From Saururus chinensis (lineage: Eukaryota > Streptophyta > Magnoliopsida > Piperales > Saururaceae), in the NCBI GenBank assembly GCA_035235625.1, contig CP141148.1, positions 22,073,057-22,137,056 of the forward strand: 64,000 nucleotides of DNA. Reading direction: 5' to 3'. The notes below the pieces were generated by a model. The model was not told the origin of the DNA and searched no databases. It worked only from the letters and a program-made list of their open reading frames with translations. Positions 23,228 through 35,747 of the stretch are shown here, in pieces. A program made the translations under genes and the position numbers. Numbering within the stretch: the first letter of the stretch is position 1; the number at the start of each line of letters is the position of its first letter.

Positions 23228-25551
23228 TAAGTAAGAGATTTTGATTTTGTCCATGATCTAATTATTTCTATCATTAGGACATTCATGTTTTTATTTTATC
23301 TCATTTTTACTCTATTTTACATGGTTTTAATTCACAAGTTTAGAATTGAAAAAAAACAAAAAAATGGAATATAATAAAAAACAAAAAAAAATAGTGTATC
23401 TTTTGCTTGGTTATGCAATTGGCTATATTTTTATTTTTGATAAAGTTCAACTCTTGAGATATTTTGAGATTAATATTATTTTAAGCTAAAAAATAACATG
23501 ATTTGTGGTCAAATATACCTTAACTAAGAGAATGATACACCAAAGAGAGTAAAGATTAATTTGATTTTCTTTTCTTTGACGTTGTAATTCTTTTTTTTTT
23601 AAAACTTGCACACATCATGTTGAGATTTAAGTTACTTTTAAGTATGAATATCAAGAGAAATTTCTTAAACATAAGTTGACTGACGCACTTAGATTTTAGT
23701 GGAGTATAGGTTATCAAATTAGAGGTTCTTCGGCTAGATTTCTATTTAAAATTCAAAGAAAATAAAATTTCATGTAATGTACTTCAACGTTTATGAGTTT
23801 TATGTACTTTTTTATCTCTTTAGAAAATAAAATTGTCCTTGTAAAGATTATGCAAAAGCTAATGTGATGCACCAATCCACTTGACATAAAAAAATAGATG
23901 AAAAAGAAAGAAAATAATGAAAAAAATATGATGCAATTATAGAGGATTAAAATAAAACAAGCCTTGGAAAAATGAATTGAGGAAAACTCGTAAAAGAATA
24001 TTCAAAATTAAAAGATACAAGAGTTGACCACATTGGTGTTCTTCGAAAACTAGTAAAAGAAGATTAATGTGTCAAAAAGAAGAGAATAAAATTAACAATC
24101 TCATACCAATGGTATTAACTTATCTAAGGCAAGGCATTAATGTACTTAATCTATGGATGCACTTATATTAAAAGAGAATTGATTAAAAAATTGAAATAAA
24201 TAGCCAACTTTGCTGATTTTGAATGTTTAAGTTTTATTTTTTTTTGGATGCCAAAAAATTTATATTTAAGTGGGAAATGCCTTAAAATAATTTTAGAAAT
24301 TCATTGGAAATTTTTTGAAATTTTTGTTATTTTCAAAAAATTTAAAAACATATTTCCCCCAAACGCAATTGGGTGAAATGATCAATCATTGTTGATCATT
24401 GGTCGAAATTTCGCGCTGAATATTGATTTAAGTTTTGGTTTCCTTCCATTTCACCTTCATTCCTCTCCAAACTTCCTCTAAATATTTGTGGGAAAAAATT
24501 GAGTGGATTTGTGTGAGTTTTTAGCCAAAAACAAATGGTTTTGCACATCAAAATTCAAGATTTCACCGCAGCCAAAGGTATATTCCAAACCAAAGTATCA
24601 ATTTTTAGTTGACTTTTTACAATTTTTCATGCGATTTGAATGGGTAGGATTGTTAGAAATAGGATGATCTAGCTTTCGTTAAGTTTTCATGCGTTTTGAT
24701 CCATTAAAACTCAAGATTTGATGAAAATTTTCATGTGGTTTTAAGAATTTTTGCCAAATTGGGGTTTTTTCAAAATGAGGAGTTTAAGGTCAAAATTGAC
24801 TATTGTTCTCGTTGACAAAGTTGATCTAATCATCATGATCTACCTTGGGTTCAATTTTGCAATCATTCTGAAAAGGAAATTTTTTTAGGTTTATTTTAAA
24901 TTCAAACTTTGAAATTTTGGCACAAATTTCAATGCAGTTTGAACTTCTAGGATGTTTATACATGTAATATCTTTATCCTAGTCAATTCTTAACTATATGT
25001 TACTTTATGTGTTAAGTAAGCTAGATCGGGAGAGCAAAGAAGCAGAAGACTGTCGAGTTAGGTTCACGGGACCCAAGATGTTATCTCACCATTAGGGTGT
25101 TGATCATGAGCCCTAGGGAGCACAGGATGCGGCAGATGCAACACCACCGCCACCTAAAGATAATGATCATTTAGTGTTTCGGGATGCTATGTTTTAGCGA
25201 CTTTCAGCCTTTGATTACCTGATCAAACTCGCTTCCATGAGCAAATAGTGAGTGAGGGGTAGCATAATGGAGATGATGATGCCACTATAAATTGATGTTT
25301 TTATTATTTTATCATTCTTCATGTATTCCCTTGTTTTAAAGCTTGTCCAGTTTCTTTATGTTTCGTGATGATGATGAGATGTATTGTTAAAACTATTTTT
25401 ATTATGGGATATGTGTTGGGCATGTGTTGGATTGATTATTTAACTTACTTTCATGTCTTTATGTAATGATTATAACTTGATGGAGCTATTATTATGTATT
25501 TTTATTAATTATGACTAACTTTTTGTCTATTTATGTCAGAAAGGGGGAGAA
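23228..25551 (+). other. Long 3' internal region of element F1 ending in a purine tract
   Basis: No domain is recognised in 2.3 kb. The block recurs at 58056-59072 plus 62457-63415 in the same orientation, so it is an element component. Near 25026 it contains a reading whose other copy at 63382 starts MRRAKKQKTVK, followed here by AD..PPPPKDNDHL and FRDAMF, perhaps the start of an extra protein now mostly deleted. It ends with the purine tract AGAAAGGGGGAGAAG (25537-25551). Confidence 0.5.
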
Positions 25552-25598
25552 GTGATTAATAAAAATCAAAGAACTTATCTTTATAATTGATTGATTGA

Positions 25599-26655
25599 TG
25601 TAAGAACATATGAGTCATATGTTTAGTTTATTGGCTGATTTCTTTGTCAAAATTAAGTCAAGAAACCATATGTATGTAATGAGTTTTGTAGTCTGATTTG
25701 AGGTTGTCGTGGTTGAGTCAGATTTGGAATTGATAGACTTAAAAAATAGGAGTAGACATGTTCTTATTAATCAAGGTGAAAAACTGAATAATATTAAGGG
25801 TTTTGAAGGTTATCGAGATCACATTGACATGCATAAATCACTTGGAAAAGGTTAAAAAGTGATTATAGTGGTTTCATAAAGATTTAAGGTAAAAAGGGTA
25901 AAAATGTAAAAAAAAAAAGGCAGAATAGTGGATCACTGCAAATTATGAAGAAAAGAACAATCGATCACTTGTTGATTTAGCCTTGTACAAAACAAAGCCG
26001 AGAGTTATCGATCGATCGCTTTCATAATTGATTGATCGATTAAAGAATCGTGCATATGAAAAATAGTGACTACTTGATCACTATTTAAAATGATCAATCA
26101 TTTCAAGAACAATTTACTTAAATTAAGACCTTCCTATTTCTATTTCATTCCTTGTTTAATTACAAGTCCTAAACTGACTTAATGAGCTATATAAGGGTTA
26201 TGGAATAAAAAAAATCAGAGAGGAAAACCTAGAGCAGAAAAGAGAAAGAGAGTTTACGCCTTTGCTTATTATTTTCCAAAGGAAAATTCACTTGAGCTTT
26301 TTAGTGAAGATCCACAATGAATTGAAGAAGACAATCCACAACTAAATGAGCTAATACATAGAGTATTCAAAGTGGAGTTGAAGCATGTCTCAAATGGAAG
26401 ATTGAAGATTTCCTTAAGGCCAAAGCCAAGATAACAAAAAGTGTTTGTTGAAGACTATAAGGAGATAGAGAAAGGCAAGGAGGAGAAAGTTTAAAGTTCT
26501 AAGAGAAGACATGAAGGCCTGCAACAACAATCTAAACAAAAAGAGCTTGTATTAGAGTCTAAACAAGGTTGGTGGTTTGCTTGTGTCTGTATAAAAATCT
26601 AGTTTCTAGTGCATTAATTTGGTTCCTTTGGAACTACTGTAGTTTTTTTACCCTA
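25599..26655 (+). repeat. 3' LTR of element F1 (F2 copy), 3'-truncated
   Basis: It begins TGTAAGAACATATGAG and follows F1 through the palindromes (25960-26100), the TATA box (CTATATAAGGG near 26187) and the leader up to TTTTTTACCCTAG. The last ~200 bp of the LTR, including AGTACTAGTTTTAAGAGCAA, are missing. Confidence 0.7.
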
Positions 26656-26849
26656 GAGTACCTAGCTTAATCTATTAAGTTTTACTATACTATTTGCTTT
26701 GATTTTATGTGATGATTTGGTTTAATTATAAATTTTCTTAGATTTAATTTGATTTTTAGTTGGAAAACATTAGTACCTAGCTTAATCTACCAAGTTATAA
26801 CACTAAATGTTGTCATTTTTCATGTAATTCCTTATAATAAGGAACTGTG
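26656..26849. other. Short AT-rich stretch with a direct repeat
   Basis: AGTACCTAGCTTAATCTA occurs at 26656 and again at 26780, about 124 bp apart. No other feature is recognised. Confidence 0.4.
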
Positions 26850-28439
26850 CCCCACCCTACAACCCATGAACATCTTGGACAACGTGCCAATTTTTTGGGC
26901 GGGCAACCTCACTTAACATTTTAGATGGGGCCTTGTTACAATTATTCTGGCCTATATCCTCAGTGGATTCACTTATTCCTTGTTGAGTCCATTTTGAAGC
27001 CCACTTGCTCACCCTATGTGTAAATACACATTGGCTCTTCCTCCCATTTGGAGTGGGCTGAGATTTTAAAAGGCTTTGGAGAGCTCTACCCCCTCTTAAG
27101 AAGGGCAAATTTAATCCAAGGTAAATCACTCAAATCTCTCCATGTCTTCTTTTGATTTTTACCTTAAATATCATGTTCTTCTCTTGAATAGGATTCCATA
27201 TCTTCTTCTTCAGTTTATTATTTTACCAATGTTTTGAAACCCTAGATCCAGATTGTTGCTTCTACTCTTGTGATTTTTGTTTTGGGCACTATCTACATTC
27301 TATTAGTGATTTTGAGTCTCTATTTGGTGAAAATGTGAGATTTTTACTTAGGGCTAATGTGACTTAATTTGTTAGGTAGGGATTCCTTGAGCTTAGGAGG
27401 ATCTAATTTGAGATAAAGGGTTTTTGTTTGATGAGGTTTTATTTGCATTAACACCATGTTTGTGGGTGGATTCATGTTCTCGAAGATGGATGTGTGACCT
27501 TAAATTCTCTTGAGTGGGTGATTTAGTGATGTTTTGACATGGATATGAATGAGTATGTTAGATCTATCATGTGTAAGGATTAAATAACGACTACTTGAAG
27601 TTTCATGAATTTTTATGAAAATTTGGGATGAATTCTATTCGATTTTGTGAAAGAAAAGAACTATTTTTTAGGTTTTTGGGCCGACCGATTGCCTTGTCGG
27701 TCTAATCACTCGACCAAATGGTGGTATCCAAATGCAGCTAACCAATCGATCATCTTGTCGGGCCGATCAATCGCTTGGGAGGGCCGATCGATAAGCTAAA
27801 TGACAAAAATGGCTGTTTTGATTTTTTTGTGCCCGATCGATCGGCCAAGTGCAAAAATGTACATATGCTTATTTTAAAGCCAAATTGTGATAATATCTTC
27901 ATGTCTCACACATGTCATTAGTAGCGAATTATCATGATGAAGTATAGATGTTTGAACACATGCGACATTAATCCTATATAAACCATGTTGCATATACTTT
28001 AGCTCATTTAGGGAAATGACCATGTATGTTTGTACGCTCTTATGCTCATATTACCTTGTTGTCTACGTATGAACCATACCTCATGAATAATAGGGCTGTT
28101 TTTATTATGATTACTTATGCTTGCATGTACTTAGCATTGTTCACATATGAATCATGTTACATACATCATGAAAAAAGGTTTGCTAAACCATGTTCAATAG
28201 TAATTGGCCGTGGTATTTCATAGTTTTCCGGATTAGCAGTCTCGAGGATTTGAATGAATTGGTTTTCCCTCCAAAAGGGTAGGGTTTTCCATACCAAAAG
28301 GGTGGGTTCCTCCCCCGGTGAGAAGAGCAGAATGCTATAAGGAGAAAAATATTGTGACTTTTGAAGCAAGCTTGAGGCTAGTTTGTTTGTGTGCATTAGC
28401 TAACCAGGGGCACTTCTTGTTTACAAGATTTGCTAATTA

Positions 28440-28505
28440 CTTTTGGTATTTCCTTCTTAGGAATGCTAAGTGGACTGCTTTTGGTATTTCCTTCTTAGGA
28501 ATGCC
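28440..28505 (+). repeat. Direct duplication in LTR H
   Basis: CTTTTGGTATTTCCTTC, then TTAGGAATGC, is repeated at about 28440 and 28477 (unit about 37 bp). It can fold (TTCC/GGAA) and appears to be the H version of the hairpin module of D1 and D2. Confidence 0.6.
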
Positions 28506-29154
28506 GGGTAATCAAGATCAATATCTTTAGGTATCAGGATTTATCTATCATTGATTTAATGTATTAATGATACTATTTACACAGGTTTTGTATATCGATT
28601 GTGAGACATATTTTTACAAGTTTTGTGTATAAATTATGATGTTTATATTTATGCAGGTTATGTATGGATCATGACACTTGATTTCACCTGATGCACAAAT
28701 TACGTGTGGATTATGAAACATAATTGAGATATTATGTGTAACATCCGGGAATTTTCTAAATTTCAAAGTCGACCATGTGGAAATTAGGGTGTTGGACCCC
28801 TTGACCTTCTTATAGGAATAACTTGTTCATCAGAACGGGTAACTAAAACTATATGGGCGAAAAGTAGACAGAAAAATCTTCGAATTGTCACTAAGAATGC
28901 GCAAATCGGAGTTCGGATGTGGGAGATACAACCGTTCAAAGTTTATTATAGCGTACATGGTCCGTTTACCCGAATTGGACGTGTGAATTGTCTGTTTATG
29001 TCACTATACGGGCCCAATTGATTAATGTTACGAAATTATGTTTTAGGGGCCCAATTAGGTGGCCTAAGTGGGGAAGTTTGGCCTAACTCCTTAGGGGATT
29101 AGGAACCCTAACCCCTATACTTATAAATTTTTTTATTAGGGCTCTTAGAGGGGG

Positions 29155-30110
29155 AGCTTTGGGCCGGGGGAGAAGAAGATGATGTTCCAACAAAGGCGGC
29201 GAGCGAAGAAGACCGGCAAAGGTGACCAGCGATGGAGTGGTGGAAGATCTTTCGAAGACCGGTATTTAATGAGGTAACTTATCTAGTCTTTATCTTCATT
29301 AAGGTTTTGTCACAAGAGAATTAGGGGTAATTATATCTCTGCAATTTTGCTGGTATAAGCCTTGTGCTAGGTTACCGGCAGACTACTTGCACTCACGCAT
29401 CCGGTTGTCGTGAGAAAGGTTTCGACTTTGTACAATTTCGGCAGCCTGTGCATGCTGCTGGTGATTCAGAGGGAAAGAGGAGAATGGGTGCTCCACTGAT
29501 GTGGGACAGAGCCGATAGTGGCTCTATTCAGGGCAACGAGATGGGAGGAGGAAGCCGACTTTTGGGCCGGAGAAGGATGATCAAATGCTGGTTTTTCGCC
29601 ATCCGGTCTAAATCTCGGGGCAGCAGGATGTGAGCATGGTTTGGGACCCCAGAAAGTAGTTGGGCGGTAGGCGGAGGCCGTTGTCTTCTCCCCTCCTCTG
29701 TTTGCTAAGCAGAAAATGGGTGGCCTTTCGACCGCTGTTAGAAGCCGCAGCGAGCCACCACTGGCTTCGAGGTTAGTTGGTCGGAATCGCCCCTTGACGA
29801 CGATCCAATATGACCCATCTTGTCGCCCGACGGTGGCAGCTGACGGTGCTCTATCGAAGGTCAGCGTAGGCCAGAAAAGAGGATGAAGATTGGGTCTGTC
29901 ACCGACCACCGCCCGTGTCGGGATTACGTCGATTGGAATCGCCTCTCGAAAGCGGTCTGATCATAGCCGCTGATTCTCCCATCAATAGAAACCGATGGTG
30001 CTCTGCTAGGGACCAGTGCTTGATGGCTGGAAGGGAGGAAGATGACCCGCAGGTCTTGGATTAGCCCGGACCCGATTGGCCTCGTTTGGCCTAGATCTTG
30101 TCTGGGTCAT
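29155..30110 (+). other. GC-rich module of A1 downstream of the TATA box
   Basis: About 950 bp are much richer in G and C than their surroundings and contain several chance reading frames on both strands. The corresponding part of C (41890-42650) is also GC-rich but hardly alignable by eye, and A2 lacks it. I see no protein domain in either. Confidence 0.5.
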
Positions 30111-30856
30111 ATTAAAACAAAAAAAAGGAGATGGGAAGTGAACCGGGTTTGGTTCAAGGGGATGAAAATCCCAGAAACTGTAAAATGACCCTTTAACCCC
30201 TTATAGTTAAATTACTGTGAATATTCACTTACCCGACCTAGGAGCTTCGGTTTAGGAGCCTATTAGTGGATTTAAAAATTAAAAAAATTTTTAGTAAGAT
30301 ATTCATGTGTACCCTAATGATAGACCAAACTGCATAGTGAGGAAAATTTTCATTGTGTGGATAATTGATCGTTTTGTCCCTAAGGTGTAGGGTAAACTAT
30401 TAGGCAAACCTGGGTTGGTTCAAGGGGTTCATGACCCCAACACACGCTAAAAAAATTACACCGAGTCCATGACATCAAGTAGTACCCTTGAGCCCAATTT
30501 TGGACCCATTAGGTGTTAATAAGGCCTTGATCGAAATGACATAAATACCTCTTTCGAGTGAACAGTCCACATTCGTGTGAATGAAAGCATAAGTTAGTTT
30601 GAGAGTGGAGCCTTCTGAGAGGTGAATGACTTAAGATCAATAGATGGGAATTGAGATGACCAGAATAACCTAAGGGATGGTACCATACTTCAGGTGGTAG
30701 AATTACCTTAATGCCCTTAGGGGCAGTATATTCTATTTTCATCGAAACGGATAACCTACTTAACCAAGAGTTAAGGTACCCTAGAATGATATTAATGACT
30801 TCAAAAGGAAGGGGTGTGACCAGTAAGTGACACAAAGACCTTGACAGGTCACAATG

Positions 30857-33321
30857 TGTAACATCGAGGAATTTTCTAAATTCTCGAAGTCAACTATGTG
30901 GAAATTAAGGTATTTGACCCCTTGACATTATCGTGAGATTAACTTGATCATTAGTTGTAATTGGTGGCAGAATCCTATATAAATAAAAAGCAGATAGAAA
31001 GAGCTTTGAAACACAACCAAGAACGTGTGAATCAGAGTTTGGATGAGAGAGATACGACTATTCGAAGTTAAACATATCGCGTAGGACCTGTTTACCCGAA
31101 CTGGACGCGTAAATTGGCCTTTAGTCCCTAGGGTTTAGGATAAACCATTTGGCAAACCTGGGTCGGTTCAAGGGGTTCATGACCCCATCAAATGCCAGGA
31201 AAATTACACTGAGTTCATGAAGTAAAGTAGTACCATTGAGCCCAATTTTGGATCCATTAGATGTCAATAAGACCTTAGTCAAAATGATAGAAATACCCCT
31301 TCGAATGAACCGCCCACATTCATGTGCATGGAAGCGTGAGTTAGTTTCAGAGTGGAGCCTTCTAAGAGGTCAATGACCTAAAATCAATAGAAGGGCAGTA
31401 AAAAGACCAGAATGACCCAAGGGTGGGTACCATACGATAGGTAGTTGAATTACCCTAATGCCCTTAGGGGCAGTATGTTCCGTTTTTGCCGAAACTAATA
31501 ACCTAGCTACCAAGCGTTAGGGTAAGCTATAACGATGATTAAACGACTTCAAAAAGAAGGGGTGTGACCAATAAGTGACACGAAGACCTTGTCAAGTCAC
31601 AGTGTCATGGGAAACAAGGAGAAAAAACTTAATTTTTAGGGTTTAAGGTAGCGTATTACACATGTCTACAACTATGTACATCAATCAACTAGAGTATAAA
31701 ATACATAACTCGTGCGATACATTAGAGTTATCTACATTATCGGGCTTGAATTCACTGAGCCCTAGCCTTGCAAATGAGTGCAACAGGCCTTATTTATTAT
31801 TTATGTACTTGTGTGACTGCATGTTATTTATGTTAATTATTTTGATGCATGCTTTATTATTGATGTATTAATCGGTAACTTAAGGTTAACGAAGACTAAT
31901 AAGAGATATTGGTTGTCTTTTAATTTGGGGGAGAACACCTAATCAAGATAAAAACTAAAATACCCTCATTAGGGTTGGGACCAGTTCATGGAGTGAATGG
32001 GACCTAACATAGAATTTTACCTTGGTTAATGAACTAAGGGTGGTCATGGGAGTTTACCCGACTAGTAGGGTTTAGGTTGTTCTCTGAGTCATAGCTAAAT
32101 GGATGAGCTATTTATTGGGTCGATTCTCAAGGTGAAAAGGACCCAAATGGTTGGACAAATACTTGACTGGATGAAAATAATCTAGTCTAAGTTTCAGATG
32201 TTGGGGGAGTCAATGGCCATAAAGACATGAGGCTTCTATGAATACATGGGTAATGTCTTAAAAGACATTTTTCCCAGAGTTGGGAAATGGTGGAGATTGC
32301 GATACGCTTCTTCATCGCCACGATGGTTTGGGTATTGACTAGAGGGTCTTTATTGCAGGAGTTACACAGGTCTTCCCAAGACCGTATAGTACGTACAAAA
32401 AGCGGAATTGTATGAGCATCATGGAAGGCTTGTGCTTCTTGCCAATCTATGTCCATGAAAACAATTGGGATCCTCTTCTCCAGATTTGTGGCAGGCTATT
32501 GAGAGCTCTAAGGATTTGGGTTAAGCTGCTGTTAAGCAGTCTACTCCAATGTTGGAGTCTTTTGTCTGGAGATTTCTCGAGGGGCGAGTTATCTCTGAGT
32601 GAATACATATTGATAGTATTAATTATTGAACAAGGGTTGCGAGATAATTAATAACATTGTTTGATATTGCTTGTTAATTAGACAAGTGATACGATTAAAG
32701 GACTTGCATAAAATGTAGGTTATTTGAAAATACTTAAACATTGCATGTGTGATGTTATGCTTCTTAGGATAGTGTAGTTTTAGGCAGAACTACATCTAGA
32801 TCCATTCTTGTTGGAAACATTGGAGATGTTGTCTGATGAGTACGTAGGTAACTAACATCAGGTGATGTTGGCCCGATCCAAAAAATATTAATTAAACCTT
32901 TTGCCCCTTTGGAAGCTCTTCTCCTATTAGCGGAGAGGTTCCATTGTTGTTGTTGTTGCGTTTGTTTGGTTTGGTTGGTTGCAGGTTCTCTAGGCGACAA
33001 CAAGTGAGACCAAGATTGTTGAGCACAGGATGAAGTTCTTCGTTTCTGCAACTCCGGTATGTAAGTGTATCTTTGGCATGAGAGTCAACTTAGTTATTTA
33101 TTTTCAGACAGATGACAGACTTGTACTTAGATGGATAGGTTGTTCTTTATGAATTTTTCAGACGTGTAATAATATTATATGATTTGATATTCGTATTTGT
33201 GAACCCCAGTTATCATGACCTAGATATTTAATCGAATTGTTTGTTTTGTATTTAAGAAATTTTTTTCATGACTTACCGTTCATGCTATTTAAAAAGGCTT
33301 TTAAAAATCCGGGTCGTGACA
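30857..33321 (+). mobile_element. LTR A2 nested in A1, target duplication CAATG, internally deleted
   Basis: It starts TGTAACATCGAGG and ends AATCCGGGTCGTGACA. CAATG flanks both sides (30852-30856, 33322-33326). A1 reads on across it: GACAGGTCACAATG joins TCACGGGAAACAAGG, as in the unbroken copy near 31600. At 2465 bp it is about 1.1 kb shorter than C because it jumps from ACGCGTAAATTGGCC straight to TTTAGTCCCTAGGG (near 31120), losing the TATA box and GC-rich module. Confidence 0.88.
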
Positions 33322-34577
33322 CAATGTCACGGGAAACAAGGGGAATAACCCTAATTCTCAGGGTTTAGGGCAGTGTATTACACATGTCCGCAATGCAGCA
33401 TAGAAATCTACTAGGGTATTATATACATAACTCGTGTGATGCATTAGAGTTGTTTACACTCTTGGGCTTGAATTCATTGAGCCCTAGCCTTGCAAATGAG
33501 TGCAACGAGCCTTCATTTATTATTTATGCCCTTGTGTGATTGCATGTTGATTATTCGAATGCTTGCTTTCATTATTTATGTGTTAAGTTATATCGGTAAC
33601 TTAAGGTTAATAAAGACTAATCAAGAGATATTGGTTGTCATTGGATTGGGAGGAGAACAACTAATCAAGATAAAGACTAAAATACCCTCAATAGGGTTTG
33701 GTACCGATTCATGGAGTGAATGGGGTCATGATATAGAATTCTACCTTGGTTAATGAACTGAGGGTAGTTATGGGAGTTTACCCTAGTCTCGTAGAGACTA
33801 TTAGGGTTTGGGGATGTTCTCTGAGTCATAGCTAAGTGGATGAGCTATTTATTGGGCCGATTCATGATGTGAAGAGGACTCAAATGGTTGGATGAATACT
33901 TGACTGGGTGATAATAATCTAGTTTAAGTTTTGAGTGTTTGGGGGATTTAATGGTCATAAAGACTTGAGGTATCTCTGGATACATTAGTAATGTCTTAGA
34001 AGACATTTTCTCCTTGAGTTGGGATGGTGGAGATTGTGTTACGTTTTCTTCATTGCCACGACTGTTTGGGTTTTGGCCGGAGAGGTCTCTACTGCGGGCT
34101 TTTTGTAGAGTTGAGTATTGGCTAGAGAGGTCTCTACCGCGGGTTCCTTGCATGTCTTCCCAGGACCATATAGTACGTATGAGATGTCGAGTTGTATGAG
34201 CATCATGGAAGGTTTGTGCTTCTCGCCAATCTGTGTCCATGAGCACAGTTGAGATCCTCTTCTCCATATTCGTGGCAAGCTATTGAGAGCCTAGGGATTT
34301 GGGTCAAGTTGCTATTAAGCAGTCTACTCCAATGTTGGAGTATTATATCTGGAGATTTCTTCGAGAATCAAGTTATCTCTGAGTGAATACATATTGATAA
34401 TATTAATTATTGAACAAGGCTTGTGAGATAATTAATAACATTGTTTGATATTGCTTGTTTAATTAGACAAGTGATACAATTAAAGGATTTGCATAAATAT
34501 AGGTTGTTTGAAAATACTTAAACATTGCATGTGTGATGTTATGCTTCTTACGATAATGTAATTTTAGACAGAACTAC

Positions 34578-35747
34578 TGATAAGTATAATTTATACATTA
34601 TTTTACCCTTAATTATTCTATTTTCTAGTCTCATTTAAGAGTTAATATAGGTTAAATAATTAGAAATTAAATTTAATTAAGTTAAAAAAAGCTTCCATGA
34701 TGATTTGAATTAAATTGGCTTATTTTGCAGATTCTTCATTGGCGTTCGAACGGGGTCACATACCGTTCGATCGGGATAACGTGATTTTGGAGAAAAATGC
34801 AGTATAGGCGTTCGAACGGGCATGCAGGGCGTTCGAACAAGCTAACGCACAGTTTCCTTATTTCACCCAATTTTGAGTCCTTTTCATAAACAACTCCTTC
34901 CTACGGATCTTATGCCTATATAAAGACATATTTGGCTCGAAATTGAGAGTTAGAAAGTATATTTTCTGAAGAGAAGAAGGAAGAAGAAGATGGAGAAAAA
35001 CTCAAAGCTTTCAATGGAGATTCAAGTGCTTTCTTCTACAATGGAAGACTAGACTTTTCTTTTACTTAGGAGTTGATGAAGCTATAGATAAGTTTCAGTT
35101 TCTTTTCTTTTTAATTTAGATCTCAGTTGTGAATTATGACAATTGTATGATAAGGATTTCCTTTTTAATGGAAGAGCTTTTCATGTTTATTCAAATCTAT
35201 GTTGATTTATTGTCTTGTAGATGATAGATTGATGTGGTTTTGATATTTGCATCAATTCTAATTTATGTGATTTAGATGAGATGGTCATACAATAGTTTTA
35301 ATGTTCAGATAATTAATGACTTGGATGAGTTATACTAAGATTAGACGGGTCATGCCTATAACTAGTTTAGTGTAAATGATTTGTGTTATTGTCGAAGATA
35401 GTTTATGCCATGGAAGTTAATTAATGATTCTTTCTGAAGTAATTCTAGCTTGTAGCTGAGAATACTTGTTCATATTCACACTAGATTTAGATTAAAAGTT
35501 AAGGAATTGTTATGGTTCTATAGTGGACTCGATTTCCTAAGTAAATTCTATCATATTAATCTCTACCTTTTAAACTAGTTGATTCTTTTCTTTTGCTTAA
35601 TTTAAGTTTAAGTTCTTTCTAGTTTTTAATCAGCAAATTCCTCTTTTGATTTAGTAATAATTCATCCGTCCCTGAGGTTCGACAACCCTTAAATACTCAT
35701 CCTAGTACAATTACCTTGTACCTTAAATACTCATCCTAGTACAATTA
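34578..35747 (+). mobile_element. Athila-like LTR nested in A1, 3' end deleted
   Basis: It begins TGATAAGTAT and aligns with the LTR at 7098: paired TTCGAAC words (34741-34840), TATA box GCCTATATAAAGAC (34912), GAAGAAGGAAGAAGAAG leader and the GGTTCGACAACCC end. At 35690-35747 the segment CCTTAAATACTCATCC with its AGTACAATTA tail is duplicated, then A1 resumes at TTTGATATTCG. A1 sequence between AACTAC and that point, more than 600 bp by comparison with A2, is missing. A deletion therefore removed the LTR end and neighbouring A1 sequence, and no target duplication survives. Confidence 0.75.

Larger units (their letters stand above)
17949..26655 (+). mobile_element. Copia-type element F1: two LTRs, gag, no recognisable pol
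   Basis: A 5' LTR (17949-19174), a primer-site-like motif, a copia-type gag (19560-23115, split by a nested solo LTR), a 2.3-kb mostly non-coding region and a truncated 3' LTR (25599-~26655) lie in order. No protease, integrase, RT or RNase H is recognisable between gag and the 3' LTR. The two LTRs differ at many positions by eye, so the copy is old. Without the nested LTR it is about 6.8 kb. It may be a non-autonomous family relying on another element's pol, or an internally deleted copy. Confidence 0.65.

Noticed and set aside
26857-27129. 90-codon reading on the minus strand
   Set aside because: It falls in the probable left part of LTR H, with no recognisable domain and no conservation visible in D1 or D2.
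29466-29909. 147-codon open reading on the minus strand in A1
   Set aside because: It lies in the GC-rich LTR module, where chance readings are common; no domain is visible and the block is not conserved in C or A2.
30509-30835. 108-codon reading on the minus strand
   Set aside because: It lies in a conserved non-coding part of the A-family LTR; the equivalent positions in A2 and C do not keep the frame.
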